Assembly: GCA_964017185.1 (NCBI GenBank)
Contig: OZ024874.1
Location: forward strand, 32,898,721 to 32,962,720
Direction of reading: 5' to 3'
DNA length: 64,000 bases
From: Rugalucina vietnamica
Taxonomy: Eukaryota; Mollusca; Bivalvia; Lucinida; Lucinidae
Shown here: positions 60,601 through 63,700 of the stretch, piece after piece
How positions within the stretch are numbered: position 1 is the first letter of the stretch
How the letters are laid out: the number at the start of each line of letters is the position of its first letter
Translations under genes and position numbers: made by a program
The notes under the pieces: model-generated
Seen by the model: the letters and a program-made list of their open reading frames with translations, nothing else
Told to the model about the DNA's origin: nothing
The model's database searches: none

Positions 60601-60725
60601 TAGGCTTGCTTTGATACAAATGGAATTGATGAATCTGTACTGAATGATTGTAGGCAAAGAAGACAGATTGTAACCATATTTTCTTGAACTTTGTACCAAC
60701 TCTCACACTAACAGAACCAGGAAAG
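1291..60725 (+). CDS. ACACA: Acetyl-CoA carboxylase, central region (18 exons, partial gene)
   Basis: ACC carboxylates acetyl-CoA to malonyl-CoA, the committed step of fatty acid synthesis, in the cytosol (or at mitochondria for some vertebrate isoforms). The exons at 1291-1506, 1831-1950, 3719-3819, 6625-6713, 6992-7116, 22698-22811, 23870-23983, 24307-24396, 26706-26824, 34063-34194, 34610-34742, 54910-55029, 55303-55359, 56147-56188, 56661-56798, 57172-57249, 58034-58123 and 60654-60725 join in frame to 650 codons. The product aligns in order with the non-catalytic central scaffold of animal ACC (Pfam ACC_central), with signatures such as [42 protein letters not shown] and [12 protein letters not shown]. 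Biotin carboxylase and BCCP exons should lie upstream and the carboxyltransferase exons downstream. All introns are GT-AG. Coordinates are hand-derived from splice motifs plus reading frame. Confidence 0.97.
1831..1950 (+). CDS. ACACA: ACC exon b (40 codons)
   Basis: The acceptor is tgtttacag and the donor CAG|gtgagc. It encodes [20 protein letters not shown] onward to [10 protein letters not shown]. The SGRIP and ITSVLxQFPSQQ strings are diagnostic of ACC. The intron before it is 324 bp and holds no recognised element. Confidence 0.96.
2339..3646 (+). mobile_element. HINE-type element, TATAGCCC family, full length
   Basis: The 5' end is a hairpin, TATAGCCCTGCTT paired with AAGTGGGGCTATA. 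The 3' end has AAGCGGGGCTATA (3611-3623), then the hairpin GTCAGATCCTCTGAC (3624-3638), then AATTCTAG and TT. Between are about seven tandem units of roughly 148 bp marked by catcaacattgacaagatct. Short ORFs on the minus strand through here are only translations of this repeat. Confidence 0.8.
3719..3819 (+). CDS. ACACA: ACC exon c (ends phase 2)
   Basis: The acceptor is ttatacag and the donor AAG|gtttgt. It encodes [20 protein letters not shown] through [13 protein letters not shown] plus two bases of an Arg codon. This matches the conserved DxHAATLxRxxERxVFFMNTQ block of ACC. Confidence 0.96.
3820..4567. other. Intronic sequence, nothing recognised
   Basis: AT-rich intron between exon c and a foldback repeat. 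I see no coding match, structured repeat or RNA gene. Confidence 0.5.
4570..4850. repeat. Dispersed foldback repeat (GGGTAC..CGCCTCG core)
   Basis: A core inverted repeat around CGCCTCGACGAGGCG is flanked by complementary arms (ACAGACCGTGGGTACCCGTT / GAGCACCCACAATCCATGTTT). Related copies sit at 41821-42085 and 55670-55905, sharing aaaacatgtccgt..tgtatac..cccc and ttcttattt segments. Confidence 0.65.
4950..5045 (-). mobile_element. tRNA-derived SINE fragment
   Basis: The reverse complement contains an A-box-like TGGTCAAGTGGTTA and a B-box-like AGGTTCCACTC at tRNA-like spacing, the head of a tRNA-derived SINE. It lies just upstream of a HINE. Confidence 0.5.
5080..6606 (+). mobile_element. 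HINE-type element, AGCTCACC family, full length
   Basis: The 5' hairpin AGCTCACCTGAGCC...GGCTCACAAGGTGAGCT begins at 5080 and is followed by a GTCC-rich microsatellite. Three internal units of about 455 bp follow (atcttctcctctgaaacc at 5191, 5645, 6101). The 3' end is CTCAGGTGAGC (6571-6581), hairpin AGGACCATTGGTCCT, and CTGG|TT at 6603-6606. Each unit holds TGACCTTGA (reverse of TCAAGGTCA). It ends 18 nt before ACC exon d. Confidence 0.85.
6625..6713 (+). CDS. ACACA: ACC exon d (phase 2 to 1)
   Basis: The acceptor is ttttgtttcag and the donor G|gtcagt. The first base completes the split Arg codon, then [20 protein letters not shown] and LRVETQFQH follow. A HINE-type element (5080-6606) ends only 18 nt upstream, so the branch point is probably inside, or newly formed by, that insertion. 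Confidence 0.96.
6992..7116 (+). CDS. ACACA: ACC exon e (phase 1 to 0)
   Basis: The acceptor is ctattttcag and the donor ATT|gtaagt. It encodes [20 protein letters not shown] and continues to [10 protein letters not shown], equivalent to the vertebrate GHYDKCVFALREEN...KKNLLVTMLI segment. It precedes the 15.6-kb intron that holds the LINE and the ERE-like array. Confidence 0.96.
7306..7471 (+). mobile_element. MITE, TGAGCCGC/GATCAGCGCC family, 3' half
   Basis: It begins at gctgatcagcgtctttgttttcg and ends ggttttctcacgagacggctcat, matching the right half of the ~240-bp family seen complete at 9265-9511 and 38599-38834. Confidence 0.7.
8347..9766. mobile_element. Non-autonomous pogo/Tigger-like element with nested MITE
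   Basis: The left end CAGACCCGCTATACCGCGC and the right end GCGCGTTATAACGGGTCTG are imperfect inverted repeats. No transposase remains. A poly-A tract lies at 8434-8464 and a complete MITE is nested at 9265-9511. A TA duplication is not clear at the edges. Confidence 0.6.
9265..9511. mobile_element. MITE, TGAGCCGC family, complete copy
   Basis: The termini are ATGAGCCGC..GTGAGAAAACCGG and CCGGTTTTCTCGCG..GCGGCTCAT. An interior near-perfect palindrome surrounds CTTCGCGGTAACCGCGAAG, with arms GGCACAGATCAG / CTGATCAGCGCC. Other copies: 7306-7471, 26055-26293, 38599-38834, 42834-43083, 56267-56502, and fragments at 24060-24113, 38033-38170 and 41545-41765. Confidence 0.75.
9767..11150. other. 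Intronic sequence, nothing recognised
   Basis: AT-rich intron DNA with no coding similarity, repeat termini or RNA gene that I can support. Confidence 0.5.
11155..11500 (+). repeat. Dispersed repeat, copy 1 (CCATTCGCGCGAGCAG family)
   Basis: It starts acacatcttacgtttag and runs to gcacaggtagtttggaagg. The same order of segments (gctgccattcgcgcgagcag, gatcacaacacttc, tgccaggcattgtcacaatctg) recurs at 13386-14045, where the CG-rich part is amplified in tandem. Confidence 0.65.
12362..12533. repeat. Foldback element (172-bp palindrome)
   Basis: The left arm gaaatagatcagctc...gtgaattgttgagtaataa pairs with the right arm ending gagctgatctatttc, around a centre rich in CGAGCGCGTAGCGCGAG. A second copy at 40797-40950 lacks the last part of its right arm next to the pogo-type transposon. 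Confidence 0.75.
13386..14060 (+). repeat. Dispersed repeat, copy 2, with ~73-bp tandem units
   Basis: Same family as 11155-11500. About three tandem units (aaccacatctgttcg near 13421, 13496, 13569) alternate CCATTCGCGCGAGCAGGG and CCATTCGCGCAAACAGGGG. Overlapping ORFs on both strands here reflect only this periodicity. Confidence 0.7.
14262..15421 (+). mobile_element. HINE-type element, TATACCCCCGGC family, full length
   Basis: The 5' hairpin is TATACCCCCGGCATTTATGCCGACGGGTATA in outline (14262-14292). It is followed by GTTCGTCC/GTTAGTTA microsatellite and four units of about 170 bp (gaggtcaaaatctagg near 14535, 14707, 14876, 15037). The 3' part is GCCGGGGGTATA (15384-15395), hairpin GTGCCTCTCAAGGCAC, TTTTT, and CTAG|TT ending at 15421. 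Confidence 0.85.
15991..16790 (+). mobile_element. HINE-type element, TAGCTCGACTGCA family, 5' part
   Basis: The 5' hairpin TAGCTCGACTGCAC GAA GTGCATAGAGCTA is followed by a GTTCCC/CGTGCGCG microsatellite. Units of about 175 bp come next, containing ccatatcttgacaaccactcatcagaaagcattcatactt and ggggtggggctagagg. No matching 3' end was found. The sequence passes into the 128-bp array at 16890, which may be its interior. Confidence 0.6.
16890..18315 (+). repeat. ~128-bp tandem array with ERE-like palindromes
   Basis: Eleven units are marked by ggttcagtgattttgcc (near 16900, 17028, 17158, 17286, 17414, 17542, 17669, 17797, 17924, 18055, 18193), with a partial one at 18299. Nine carry an exact AGGTCAnnnTGACCT palindrome (17005, 17135, 17263, 17391, 17519, 17646, 17774, 18031, 18167); the unit at 17902 has one changed half-site. 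Many units also hold agacctttgacccc, a near-consensus DR1. The array is cut off by the LINE at about 18319. Confidence 0.85.
19845..21683. mobile_element. 1.8-kb insertion splitting the LINE
   Basis: The LINE frame stops matching at gacgaaggatctt and resumes at tcctttcattttttg, so about 1.84 kb was inserted. The ends (gacagtggtaatgg / ggtcaatggtc) are only weakly inverted. It contains the palindrome 20063-20172 and a diverged copy of the TGAGCCGC MITE near 21175-21290. The element type is unknown. Confidence 0.6.
20063..20172. repeat. Palindromic foldback (CCCCCCCGAGTACCAACAA arms)
   Basis: AACATTGTTCCCCCCCGAGT and following ACCAACAA (20063-20090) are matched by TTGTTGGTACTCGGGG...AACAATGTT (20144-20172), with a ~53-bp loop. 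Confidence 0.75.
22493..22613. repeat. Palindromic foldback (AAATCTCAGGC arms)
   Basis: The left arm caacaaggaaatctcaggc..agaatattcgagtctcatcc and the right arm ggatgagacttgaataatct..gcctgagatttcctt fold on CTCGGCAGAGCCTCGG. It lies ~85 bp upstream of ACC exon f. Confidence 0.7.
22698..22811 (+). CDS. ACACA: ACC exon f (38 codons)
   Basis: The acceptor is ggttgtag and the donor CAG|gtaagg. It encodes [20 protein letters not shown] to [10 protein letters not shown], matching the ACC DQLCG...LTELT...NAKVALRARQ block. Confidence 0.96.
23137..23308. repeat. Long palindrome with perfect 36-bp arms
   Basis: The first 36 bases (aatcaagttatttcgtattg... to caggtcc) are perfectly inverted at the right end (ggacctgtaactgg... 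to cttgatt). The left side carries a ~54-bp direct duplication of gaggttagctgtattggacc with its flank. It lies ~325 bp after exon f. Confidence 0.8.
23870..23983 (+). CDS. ACACA: ACC exon g (38 codons)
   Basis: The acceptor is tgtttgcag and the donor CAG|gtaatc. It encodes [20 protein letters not shown] then [18 protein letters not shown]. The YELRHNQ and FLSAxDMYGH strings are among the best conserved in the central domain. Confidence 0.97.
24307..24396 (+). CDS. ACACA: ACC exon h (30 codons)
   Basis: The acceptor is cctttcag and the donor GAG|gtaatt. It encodes [20 protein letters not shown] then [10 protein letters not shown], matching [20 protein letters not shown]...VRMAALE of vertebrate ACC. 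Confidence 0.96.
24793..25990 (+). mobile_element. HINE-type element, TATGCCCCCAACTT family, full length
   Basis: The 5' hairpin is TATGCCCCCAACTT/AAGTTGGAAGGGCATA, then a GTCTGTCTGTGCG microsatellite. About three tandem units of ~315 bp follow (gctagggatttt near 25225 and 25540). The 3' end has AGTTGGGGGCATA (25953-25965), hairpin GTGTTTTACAAACAC, GCATTT, and CTAG|TT at 25987-25990. Confidence 0.85.
26055..26293. mobile_element. MITE, TGAGCCGC family copy
   Basis: It runs from atgagctgcgtcatgagaaaacc to ttttctcgcttctcggctcat with the internal GCGCAGATC..GATCAGCGCC palindrome. A poly-A tract follows at 26336. Confidence 0.75.
26706..26824 (+). CDS. ACACA: ACC exon i (ends phase 2)
   Basis: The acceptor is attacaacag and the donor AG|gtttga. 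It encodes [20 protein letters not shown] to [11 protein letters not shown] plus a split Arg codon. VYxRRAYIAY and LPxSHPNR are ACC hallmarks. The following exon resumes in a region that is clearly shorter than in vertebrate ACC. Confidence 0.96.
26927..27181. mobile_element. 255-bp non-autonomous DNA element (CGGGGCTTTTTCTC TIR)
   Basis: The ends CGGGGCTTTTTCTC and GAGAAAAAGCCCTG are inverted and flanked by the direct repeat CATCAT (26921-26926, 27182-27187). The interior is rich in TTTTTCCCAATT and inverted GGTACCAAA..TTTGGTACC. It lies just after exon i. Confidence 0.7.
27245..28710 (-). mobile_element. HINE-type element, AGCTCACC family, minus strand
   Basis: Read on the minus strand it starts with the AGCTCACCTGAGCC hairpin (28675-28710). 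It has three ~450-bp units and ends CTCAGGTGAGCG, AGGACCATTGGTCCT and CTGG (27245-27248 complement) next to TT. It is the opposite orientation to the other copies. Confidence 0.85.
28711..29512. other. Intronic sequence, nothing recognised
   Basis: Unassigned intron DNA between two HINE copies. No exon, repeat terminus or RNA gene is seen. Confidence 0.5.
29513..31139 (+). mobile_element. HINE-type element, AGCTCACC 5' end, mosaic interior
   Basis: The 5' hairpin AGCTCACCTGAGCCGAAGGCTCATAGGTGAGCT in outline is followed by GTCC repeats. Three ~335-bp units contain GGTTGCTATGGCAAC (29722, 30047, and GGTAAC variant at 30380). From ~30560 the interior switches to the 455-bp unit type. It stops at tgtttatt, where a second 5' end begins (31140); its own 3' terminus is absent. 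Confidence 0.75.
32217..32961. mobile_element. 745-bp DNA element nested in a HINE
   Basis: It begins CAGGGATTTTTTC, ends AAAAAAACCCTG, and is flanked by GCATC direct repeats (32212-32216, 32962-32966). The host HINE sequence gaagcatc..tatgg resumes on each side. It contains a further nested inverted-repeat element at 32499-32834. The TIR start resembles hAT, but the duplication is 5 bp. Confidence 0.7.
32499..32834. mobile_element. Nested MITE (GTTTGCCGTCACCCGACC ends)
   Basis: GTTTGCCGTCACCCGACC at the left is mirrored by GGGTCGGGTGACAGCAAAC at the right. A poly-A tract lies at 32759-32786. Confidence 0.65.
34063..34194 (+). CDS. ACACA: ACC exon j (phase 2 to 2)
   Basis: The acceptor is gtatttcag and the donor AG|gtacat. 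It encodes (R)[19 protein letters not shown] through [15 protein letters not shown]. The QRMGxMxxFxxFEEFVR motif anchors it. The N-terminal half is the weakly conserved, Ser-containing loop that in mammals is alternatively spliced and phosphorylated. Confidence 0.93.
34610..34742 (+). CDS. ACACA: ACC exon k (44 codons, acidic loop)
   Basis: The acceptor is gcattatttcag and the donor CAG|gtaaaa. It encodes [20 protein letters not shown] then an acidic, Ser/Gln-rich tail. It corresponds to the variable FDEVM...SPPQSPTF loop. It precedes the 20-kb intron carrying the pogo-type transposon. Confidence 0.93.
34743..36409. other. Intronic sequence with long T-tract
   Basis: The start of the 20-kb intron after exon k. 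A run of about 44 T lies at 35184-35227. The rest shows no recognisable element or coding match. Confidence 0.5.
36410..37946 (+). mobile_element. HINE-type element, AGCTCACC family, full length
   Basis: It is nearly the same length as the 5080-6606 copy and closely similar along its whole length: 5' hairpin, GTCC microsatellite, three ~455-bp units, CTCAGGTGAGC, AGGACCATTGGTCCT, CTGG|TT ending at 37946. TGACCTTGA occurs in each unit. Confidence 0.85.
38599..38834. mobile_element. MITE, TGAGCCGC family copy
   Basis: It runs from tgagccaccccatgggaaaacc to ggtttccccacgaggcggctcat. The internal palindrome GCGCAGATCAGCTTCGCGG/CCGCGAAGCTGATCAGCGC is almost perfect. A partial relative lies at 38033-38170. 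Confidence 0.75.
39288..40220 (+). repeat. Left arm of a large inverted repeat with TGACGTCA motifs
   Basis: CCAGTGGTACC..TAGTCAAGGCC and CCGTGGCAAATTTTTGCTAA (39288-39356) are inverted at 49428-49500, with a related terminal copy near 48890-48955. The arm carries repeated AACGTCA/TGACGTCA/TGACGTAA motifs and TATA-rich spacers. It lies outside the pogo-type transposon. Confidence 0.6.
40797..40950. repeat. Foldback element, second copy, right arm shortened
   Basis: Matches the palindrome at 12362-12533. Its distal right arm (gagctgatctatttc) is missing, and the pogo-type transposon starts 17 bp further on. Confidence 0.65.
41545..41765. mobile_element. Diverged TGAGCCGC-family MITE inside the transposon
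   Basis: It contains tttccgaccaggtctgacacaaacc, gaaagacgctgg..gctggtc and gatctgcgtctttgttttcgcc in the family order on the opposite strand, then ggcggctca. It is more diverged than other copies. A fainter relative follows at 42115-42290. Confidence 0.55.
41821..42085. repeat. Dispersed foldback repeat, second copy
   Basis: Same family as 4570-4850: aacatgtccgtattatgtatacc, actggggtatgcgggggtatacc, and inverted ACATAGATTGTGGGTACTCA / GTACCCACAATCTATGTTTTG around CGCCTCGGCGAG. A TTTG microsatellite lies at 42312-42335. Confidence 0.65.
42834..43083. mobile_element. MITE, TGAGCCGC family copy inside the transposon
   Basis: It runs from tgagccgctgcatgggaaaacc to ggttttctcatgcacatgctcat. It is nested in the pogo-type element downstream of the transposase stop, so it is younger than that element. 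An AAAT microsatellite follows at 43177-43215. Confidence 0.7.
43408..45202 (-). CDS. pogo/Tigger-type transposase, two exons, 499 aa
   Basis: Exon 1 is 45202-45038 (55 codons, ATG start, donor GAG|gttagt). Exon 2 is 44742-43408 (acceptor atcttag, 444 codons plus TAA). The joined frame is open. Residues 1-10 read [10 protein letters not shown], a PCNA-binding (PIP) box pattern, and PVGRPKK at ~40-46 is an AT-hook. A CENP-B/psq-like helix-turn-helix spans ~75-130 and an HTH_Tnp_Tc5-like region ~135-200. The DDE_1 core has D242 (IINMDEVP), D347 ([10 protein letters not shown]) and D383 (SKAQPLDVV), so the candidate catalytic triad is intact. The C-terminus is acidic. Its usual role is cut-and-paste mobilisation of its own TIRs. 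The length fits the family (~500 aa). Splicing is inferred from motifs. Confidence 0.88.
45038..45202 (-). CDS. Transposase exon 1 (PIP-box and AT-hook)
   Basis: It encodes [20 protein letters not shown] to MPSEEAREE. Joining to exon 2 ([10 protein letters not shown]) is phase 0 across a 295-bp intron. Without splicing the frame stops shortly inside the intron. The QxxLxxFF start resembles DNA ligase I and FEN1 PIP boxes. Confidence 0.75.
45623..45672. repeat. (CT)n microsatellite
   Basis: An uninterrupted CT dinucleotide run of about 50 bp lies upstream of the transposase start, in the spacer between the two transposon genes. Confidence 0.95.
46298..46729 (+). CDS. HIRAN-like small protein encoded in the transposon
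   Basis: The open frame is 143 codons. An internal Met at 46352 gives 125 aa and sits just before the conserved part, so that start is preferred. The motif order is [11 protein letters not shown] near the N-terminus, then a variable DPDGR loop, then [20 protein letters not shown]. This matches HIRAN domains (V-G-x-Y...D-x-x-A-V-A-V...V-G-H-L-P-R-E), followed by [14 protein letters not shown] and GGLEVPC. HIRAN modules in HLTF/Rad5 bind 3' DNA ends at stalled forks; similar stand-alone proteins are, as I recall, multicopy in cnidarians and molluscs. An AATAAA lies at 46754-46759. There is no ATPase or nuclease part. It is transcribed divergently from the transposase. Upstream exons are possible but not identified. 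Confidence 0.65.
   Translation: MWFQHIKTGLRTCSHSFNMKFIYPCVVRGFHVYRVYWDPVIGETLTTQPDPDGRQFGDKHSVAVMKDGITCGHLPKEISCLAKFFIVHGGNITCTVTGKKRRSKMLRGGLEVPCTYSFQMKGKSAAAIVQRLKDKLACVSKSW
46989..47752. other. Intronic sequence right of the transposon, nothing recognised
   Basis: No coding match or repeat terminus is supported. CTTAATT directly after the TA may be the remaining flank of the foldback element interrupted on the left. Confidence 0.4.
47753..47825 (+). pseudogene. tRNA-Thr(TGT)-like sequence, probably SINE head
   Basis: A-box TGGCACAGTGG (47760-47770), anticodon-loop-like CTTGTAA and B-box GTTCGATCC (47805-47813) are present. Anticodon-stem and acceptor pairing are broken, so it is not a sound tRNA. 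A ~100-bp unrelated tail follows, as in a tRNA-derived SINE. Confidence 0.6.
48470..49500 (-). repeat. Right arm of the large inverted repeat, CRE-like motif cluster
   Basis: It inverts the 39288-40220 arm. Terminal units end at 48955 and 49500 (TTTGCCACG..GACACAG[CT]GGCC). Between are TAACGTCAAAATGACGTCATT, TTGTGACGTCATT and AAGTGACGTCATTGTGACGTT-type stretches, i.e. three or more TGACGTCA CRE octamers within 200 bp. Confidence 0.6.
49970..50080. repeat. Palindromic foldback (GGTACCGACTTG arms)
   Basis: Left GCAATAGTTCAAAATATTTT..GCAGGTACCGACTTG pairs with right CAAGTCGGTACCTGC..AAAATATTTTGCACTATTGC. The following 300 bp repeats caggcaatagaattttct, suggesting a longer related element to ~50340. 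Confidence 0.75.
50460..50884. repeat. Foldback element with ~65-bp arms
   Basis: GATGCTGGGATTTGTAATAT..GGCCCCAG..TTTGAGTTTCAA at the left is inverted as TTGAAACTCAAATCAATC..CTGGGGCCTA..CCGAGCATC at the right. Next to the right arm, a ~50-bp segment (ttgattttcttagcccttg to aggattggta) is directly duplicated. Confidence 0.75.
50993..51834 (+). mobile_element. HINE-type element, TATGCCCC family, second copy
   Basis: 5' TATGCCCCAAACTTC/GAAGTTGAGGGGGGCATA hairpin and GTGCGTGCATGC microsatellite. Tandem units of ~190 bp (gtaccttgtgtgc..caactcctcctacagtttaatac) follow. The 3' end is AGTTGGGGGCATA (51800-51812), hairpin GTGTGTCATAAACAC, ATTTTTTAGTG. The terminal CTAG is degraded to TTAG. Confidence 0.8.
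51835..52988. other. Intronic sequence, nothing recognised
   Basis: AT-rich intron DNA. A short inverted TATCTATCTATAGATA stretch lies at about 52453. No exon or element terminus is supported. Confidence 0.5.
52991..53481. mobile_element. 491-bp MITE, CAGGCCACCTTCGCTATC TIR, TA duplication
   Basis: CAGGCCACCTTCGCTATCTC (and AAA/GAA beyond) at both ends, inverted, 22 of 23 bases matching. TA lies at 52989-52990 and 53482-53483. Internal TTCGACATA/TTCGACATAAGC motifs are typical of pogo/Tc1-mariner-derived MITEs. No coding capacity. Confidence 0.8.
53590..53665 (+). mobile_element. tRNA-derived SINE fragment
   Basis: A-box-like TGGCATAGTGG (53600-53610) and B-box-like GGGTTCCATCCC (53628-53639) at tRNA spacing, with poor tRNA pairing. 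Confidence 0.5.
53852..54834. mobile_element. 983-bp MITE-like DNA element with ~30-bp TIRs
   Basis: CACCATCTTTCAGAAACTGC (continuing CTTTTTCAAA) is inverted at the right end (TTTTGAAAAAGGCAGTTTCT..GATGGTG). TA flanks each side (53850-53851, 54835-54836). A second, internal inverted pair (CTTTTGCATTCCAAAAG.. / ..CTTCTGGAATGCAAATG) is present. It ends 75 bp before ACC exon l. Confidence 0.75.
54910..55029 (+). CDS. ACACA: ACC exon l (40 codons)
   Basis: The acceptor is tttgatttcag and the donor AAG|gtattg. It encodes [20 protein letters not shown] and ends FQAFCKEK. The DEPIHIxNxAIK string matches ACC. Confidence 0.95.
55303..55359 (+). CDS. ACACA: ACC exon m (19 codons)
   Basis: The acceptor is tttattttag and the donor CAG|gtatgt. 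It encodes [19 protein letters not shown]. GIRRxTF is conserved. As in insect ACC, the ~18-residue insert found here in vertebrates is absent. Confidence 0.93.
55670..55905. repeat. Dispersed foldback repeat, third copy
   Basis: Shares aacctgatatgtataccccct, ttcttattttggtccaaaacata, a GGTGAGGCGGTTCCAACATG arm and ccacaatctatgttt with the copies at 4570 and 41821, more diverged. Confidence 0.6.
56147..56188 (+). CDS. ACACA: ACC exon n (small, 14 codons)
   Basis: The acceptor is atcttttcag and the donor GAG|gtatgt. It encodes [14 protein letters not shown], matching the FPKFFTFRA segment. At 42 nt it is a small exon recognised only from protein context. Confidence 0.9.
56267..56502. mobile_element. 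MITE, TGAGCCGC family copy
   Basis: It runs from tgagcctgtgcgtgagaaaacc to ggttttctcatgcaatggctcat, with the interior in reverse order relative to other copies (tccgaccaggcccgacacaaacc first). It lies in the 472-bp intron between exons n and o. Confidence 0.7.
56661..56798 (+). CDS. ACACA: ACC exon o (46 codons)
   Basis: The acceptor is tttgtttccag and the donor AAG|gtaagc. It encodes [20 protein letters not shown], then [12 protein letters not shown], and ends [19 protein letters not shown] is one of the most diagnostic ACC strings. Confidence 0.97.
57172..57249 (+). CDS. ACACA: ACC exon p (26 codons; NAGNAG acceptor)
   Basis: The acceptor region reads ttttagcag, so two adjacent AGs could be used: start 57169 adds a Gln, start 57172 does not. 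The downstream start keeps exact alignment length with other ACCs (AK|VKKGQE). It encodes [20 protein letters not shown] then SDLITK. The donor is AAG|gtatga. Confidence 0.94.
57813..57942 (+). repeat. 26-bp minisatellite, five copies
   Basis: The unit gaattatttgtgtaatttgg (plus ccagat) repeats at 57813, 57839, 57865, 57891 and 57917 with almost no divergence, ~90 bp before ACC exon q. Confidence 0.9.
58034..58123 (+). CDS. ACACA: ACC exon q (30 codons)
   Basis: The acceptor is attctag and the donor GAG|gtacgt. It encodes [20 protein letters not shown] then [10 protein letters not shown], almost identical to insect and vertebrate ACC. Confidence 0.97.
58828..58942. repeat. Palindromic foldback (GGATCAAACATG arms)
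   Basis: GGATCAAACATG (58828-58839) inverts at 58931-58942. Inside, ACATCTGCTGGGCC inverts as GGGCCCAGCAGATGT and GGGTTGAAACCC is a small hairpin. It lies 30 bp before the next HINE. Confidence 0.7.
58972..60562 (+). mobile_element. HINE-type element, AGCTCACC subfamily with 162-bp units
   Basis: 5' AGCTCACCTGAGCCAAAGGCTC..GGTGAGCT hairpin, GTCC microsatellite, then about seven units of 160-165 bp (gttgtggccactctag near 59222, 59399, 59680, 59842, 60003, 60168). The 3' end is CTCAGGTGAGCG, the short hairpin GCCCTTGGGC (60547-60556), TACTTG|TT. An A-tract lies at 60482-60503. An RFX-type GTTTCCATGGCAAC is at 59175. It ends ~90 bp before exon r. Confidence 0.8.
60654..60725 (+). CDS. ACACA: ACC exon r (24 codons, last exon in window)
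   Basis: The acceptor is gattgtag and the donor AAG|gtaaga. It encodes [20 protein letters not shown] then EPGK. The next expected exon (IEESVRxMVMRYGSRLWKL type) was not found before 64000. Confidence 0.96.
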
Positions 60726-63700
60726 GTAAGACTTTACATATTTAGTAGTTAATTAAGTTAGGAATGTTAGGAATTAGTAAACTATTAGAAAATTGTAGTA
60801 AACAGTGAATATGGTAAGTTAGAGAGGTGAAGGTCCAGGAATTGATACAATTAAAAACCCAATCCAGAACCAGGAGGGAAAGAAAGTACTGCAACAAAAC
60901 ATCACAAATAATGTTACAACATGCATGAAGAGCAAGATGACTAGCTTTTGCTCACTGATGTAGTCATCCTTCTAGCATTAATTAAAAACAAGTGTTCACA
61001 ACAGAGACGCAGAAGAACAAGCAAGCAACATAGAGATAAGATACAGCAGAACCACTTTGGAACAGCTAGTTAAAAACTTACTGGAGGGCATAAATCAATA
61101 TAACATGGCCAAAATGTTTGCCCTCAGTCTGCCATGATTTAAAAACAATAATTAGGTTATAATAGAAGCTTCCTATGGATTACTGGATTAGCCACAAAAC
61201 AGATGGTCTCATTTGTTGGATATACGAAAAGAATGTACCCGGAGCACGACACTTTGCCGAAAACCACTTCGCAGAAAAGACATTTCGTCGAAACGACACA
61301 ATGCCGAAAATTCTTCTCTGGTGCGACACTTCGCCGGAAGTTTTAAATGATTAACAATGAGTCATGCTTGAGGTAAACTAACGTTATTAGATGAGCCTTA
61401 ATTGTCTTAATGGGGACTTAATATCAGTTCCTTATAATTACGTTTTATGTTTGTTTTACCTTGTTTGTTTATTTATGAAGTAAAATGTGCTCATACCAGT
61501 AATAATATGATTAATTAATTAGGTTTTTGCCATGTTTTATATTGGTCATATATTAATTAGTTTGATCACCATAATTCGTCATTGATGTACCTAATCATTT
61601 AAGTACAGCTCTTGCTAAAAACCATGCAAAACCTGCAAATGGTGATACATCGCCTATCAAAAAAATAAACAATTTTCAGTTTTTCCAGTAGATTAGGTCC
61701 TAAAACAAGGCAGATGACCCTTTTTTCTGATAAAATATATTTTATATGAATGTTGTAGCCAGTTTTAAAAACACCCTTTGGGGGGATTTTCCCATAGACT
61801 TCCATTGTAAATTTTGAAGTGTTGTTTTCTCTCATGATGGACCTGTTTTATGAACAGATTTTGGTTAAAAGGCTAAAAAAAGATGACGGGATTTCATTTC
61901 TATAATCAAACCCGTGTGTTTTTTAGATAGTTTATGGTAAAAAGGCACTATATAGTGTTGCTATGGGTAAAATTGAGTTACTTCCCTTGTTTATAGATTT
62001 TAAAAGGGAGATACCAGTGCATTTATTCAAGGACTTTATTTTTATTTGGTTTTGTTAATTGTAACTTGTGTAAAAAATAAAAAAAGAAACATATTTTAAT
62101 TAATTTATATATCCTGCAATAATTTATTCATATCTATATTTATTTTATTGAAAATTGAATTTATTATTCTGAAGTCTTTTGCGAATAATGAGGCTCCCCG
62201 AGTGACATATTTTCCCGGACTTTCCATTCACAAGTGATAATAAAACTGAGCAAGATTGTTACAATTTCAGTTCATAATTAACTTTTGTGTGCATAAATGA
62301 AGAAACCATTGTGTAGATTTGTAAAATATTTATGTTCAGCATGAGATAAACTGTGTCAAGGATGCGGAGTATTCATTTTCATGCAGTATTTGGCATGTTT
62401 GTCACGAGGAAAATGCAAGACAGTCAAAGCAAGGGGCAAAACGATGCTAGAAGTAGAAGCTAGGCCAGACTGAATAAATGTGTGAAAGTTGCTACAACGT
62501 GGAGCATGGGCTGTCAAAAGTACAAAACATTGCTACACAACAGGTAATTTTAGTTAATTGTGATTTGTCATCTGGTCATGATGCACCCACTCCCCACCTC
62601 ATGCCCCATGCAGGCAATAGTGGGGTCATTTTGACTTGTCCAGCAAACAGTTACACCCACGTATGATGCTCTGCCATGTAGCGACAGCCATATTGATACT
62701 CCCCCTTCCTCACCTGTTTTTTTTTTGTGTGTGTGTGTGTGTTTACTGTGTGCTGCTACTGAGTCGATCAATTTCTGATCATTACTTCAGAAGTTGTGGA
62801 ATTGTCATAAGGTCACAACAAAAGGCGACCCGGCTGCTGATAAAACCTGGGTCCTCCAGGACTAGAATCCGACACTCTACCATATGCTCCAGTCCCCTCT
62901 AATACAATACCACTAAGAAGAAGTATTTTCCTTTTCTTAATATCTCAGCTGACGACTGCAAAAATAATCATTGGAGGGCAGTGGCTGGGATGGTGGAATA
63001 CTGGTTAGGTCAGACTATGGATCATGGTTTCATTGGATTTGATCCCCACTGACACTGGCTTATATTTTATCGGAATAGTACTGGTAGATAATAGTTCATA
63101 AAAAATACCATATTATTTAGAATTAGCGCACATGCTCCAATAAGCGCACACCCTGGGTGTTTCTGTAAAAATGACACAGTTTAACTAAGTATTGAAGCTA
63201 AAATGCAGTTGCAGCTATAAACGTTATAACAGTTGCATCTGTAAACAAGCAAACAATTTCTGAAGTTACAAAATTTACCTGAAAATCAAGGTTAACTTTG
63301 TCGTATTTGAAGGTAGATAAACCATAAAAAAGCGATCATTTTGTCATATTCTCTTGTAGAGCCAGGGGCTGATTTCCCTCCTGGCACATCCCCAGGTAAA
63401 TTATTGTCAATTTGGTGTGTTACCAGTAAACCATTCAGATTCAGATATTATGCTCATTTCTGTTGTCACTTATTCCCAGTCATTATTATTATTGTTTTTT
63501 TTTTTTTTTTCAGATTAAAGGCTACATACCTGAGGTGATGATCAGAAATTGATCGACTCAGTATCAGAAGATAGATACATACAGATTGACAGAATTCATT
63601 TTTCTGTAAGTCAACTATGCAGCAGTCAGCTACCCTATTCACGACTGTGGACACAATATGGCGTAAGAAAACATGATCACATTAGAACCAGCTACCTATC

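Noticed and set aside
62478..62545. Possible exon ending in CTACACAACAG|gtaatt.
   Set aside because: The translation does not match the next expected ACC segment or any family I recognise, and no clear acceptor precedes it.
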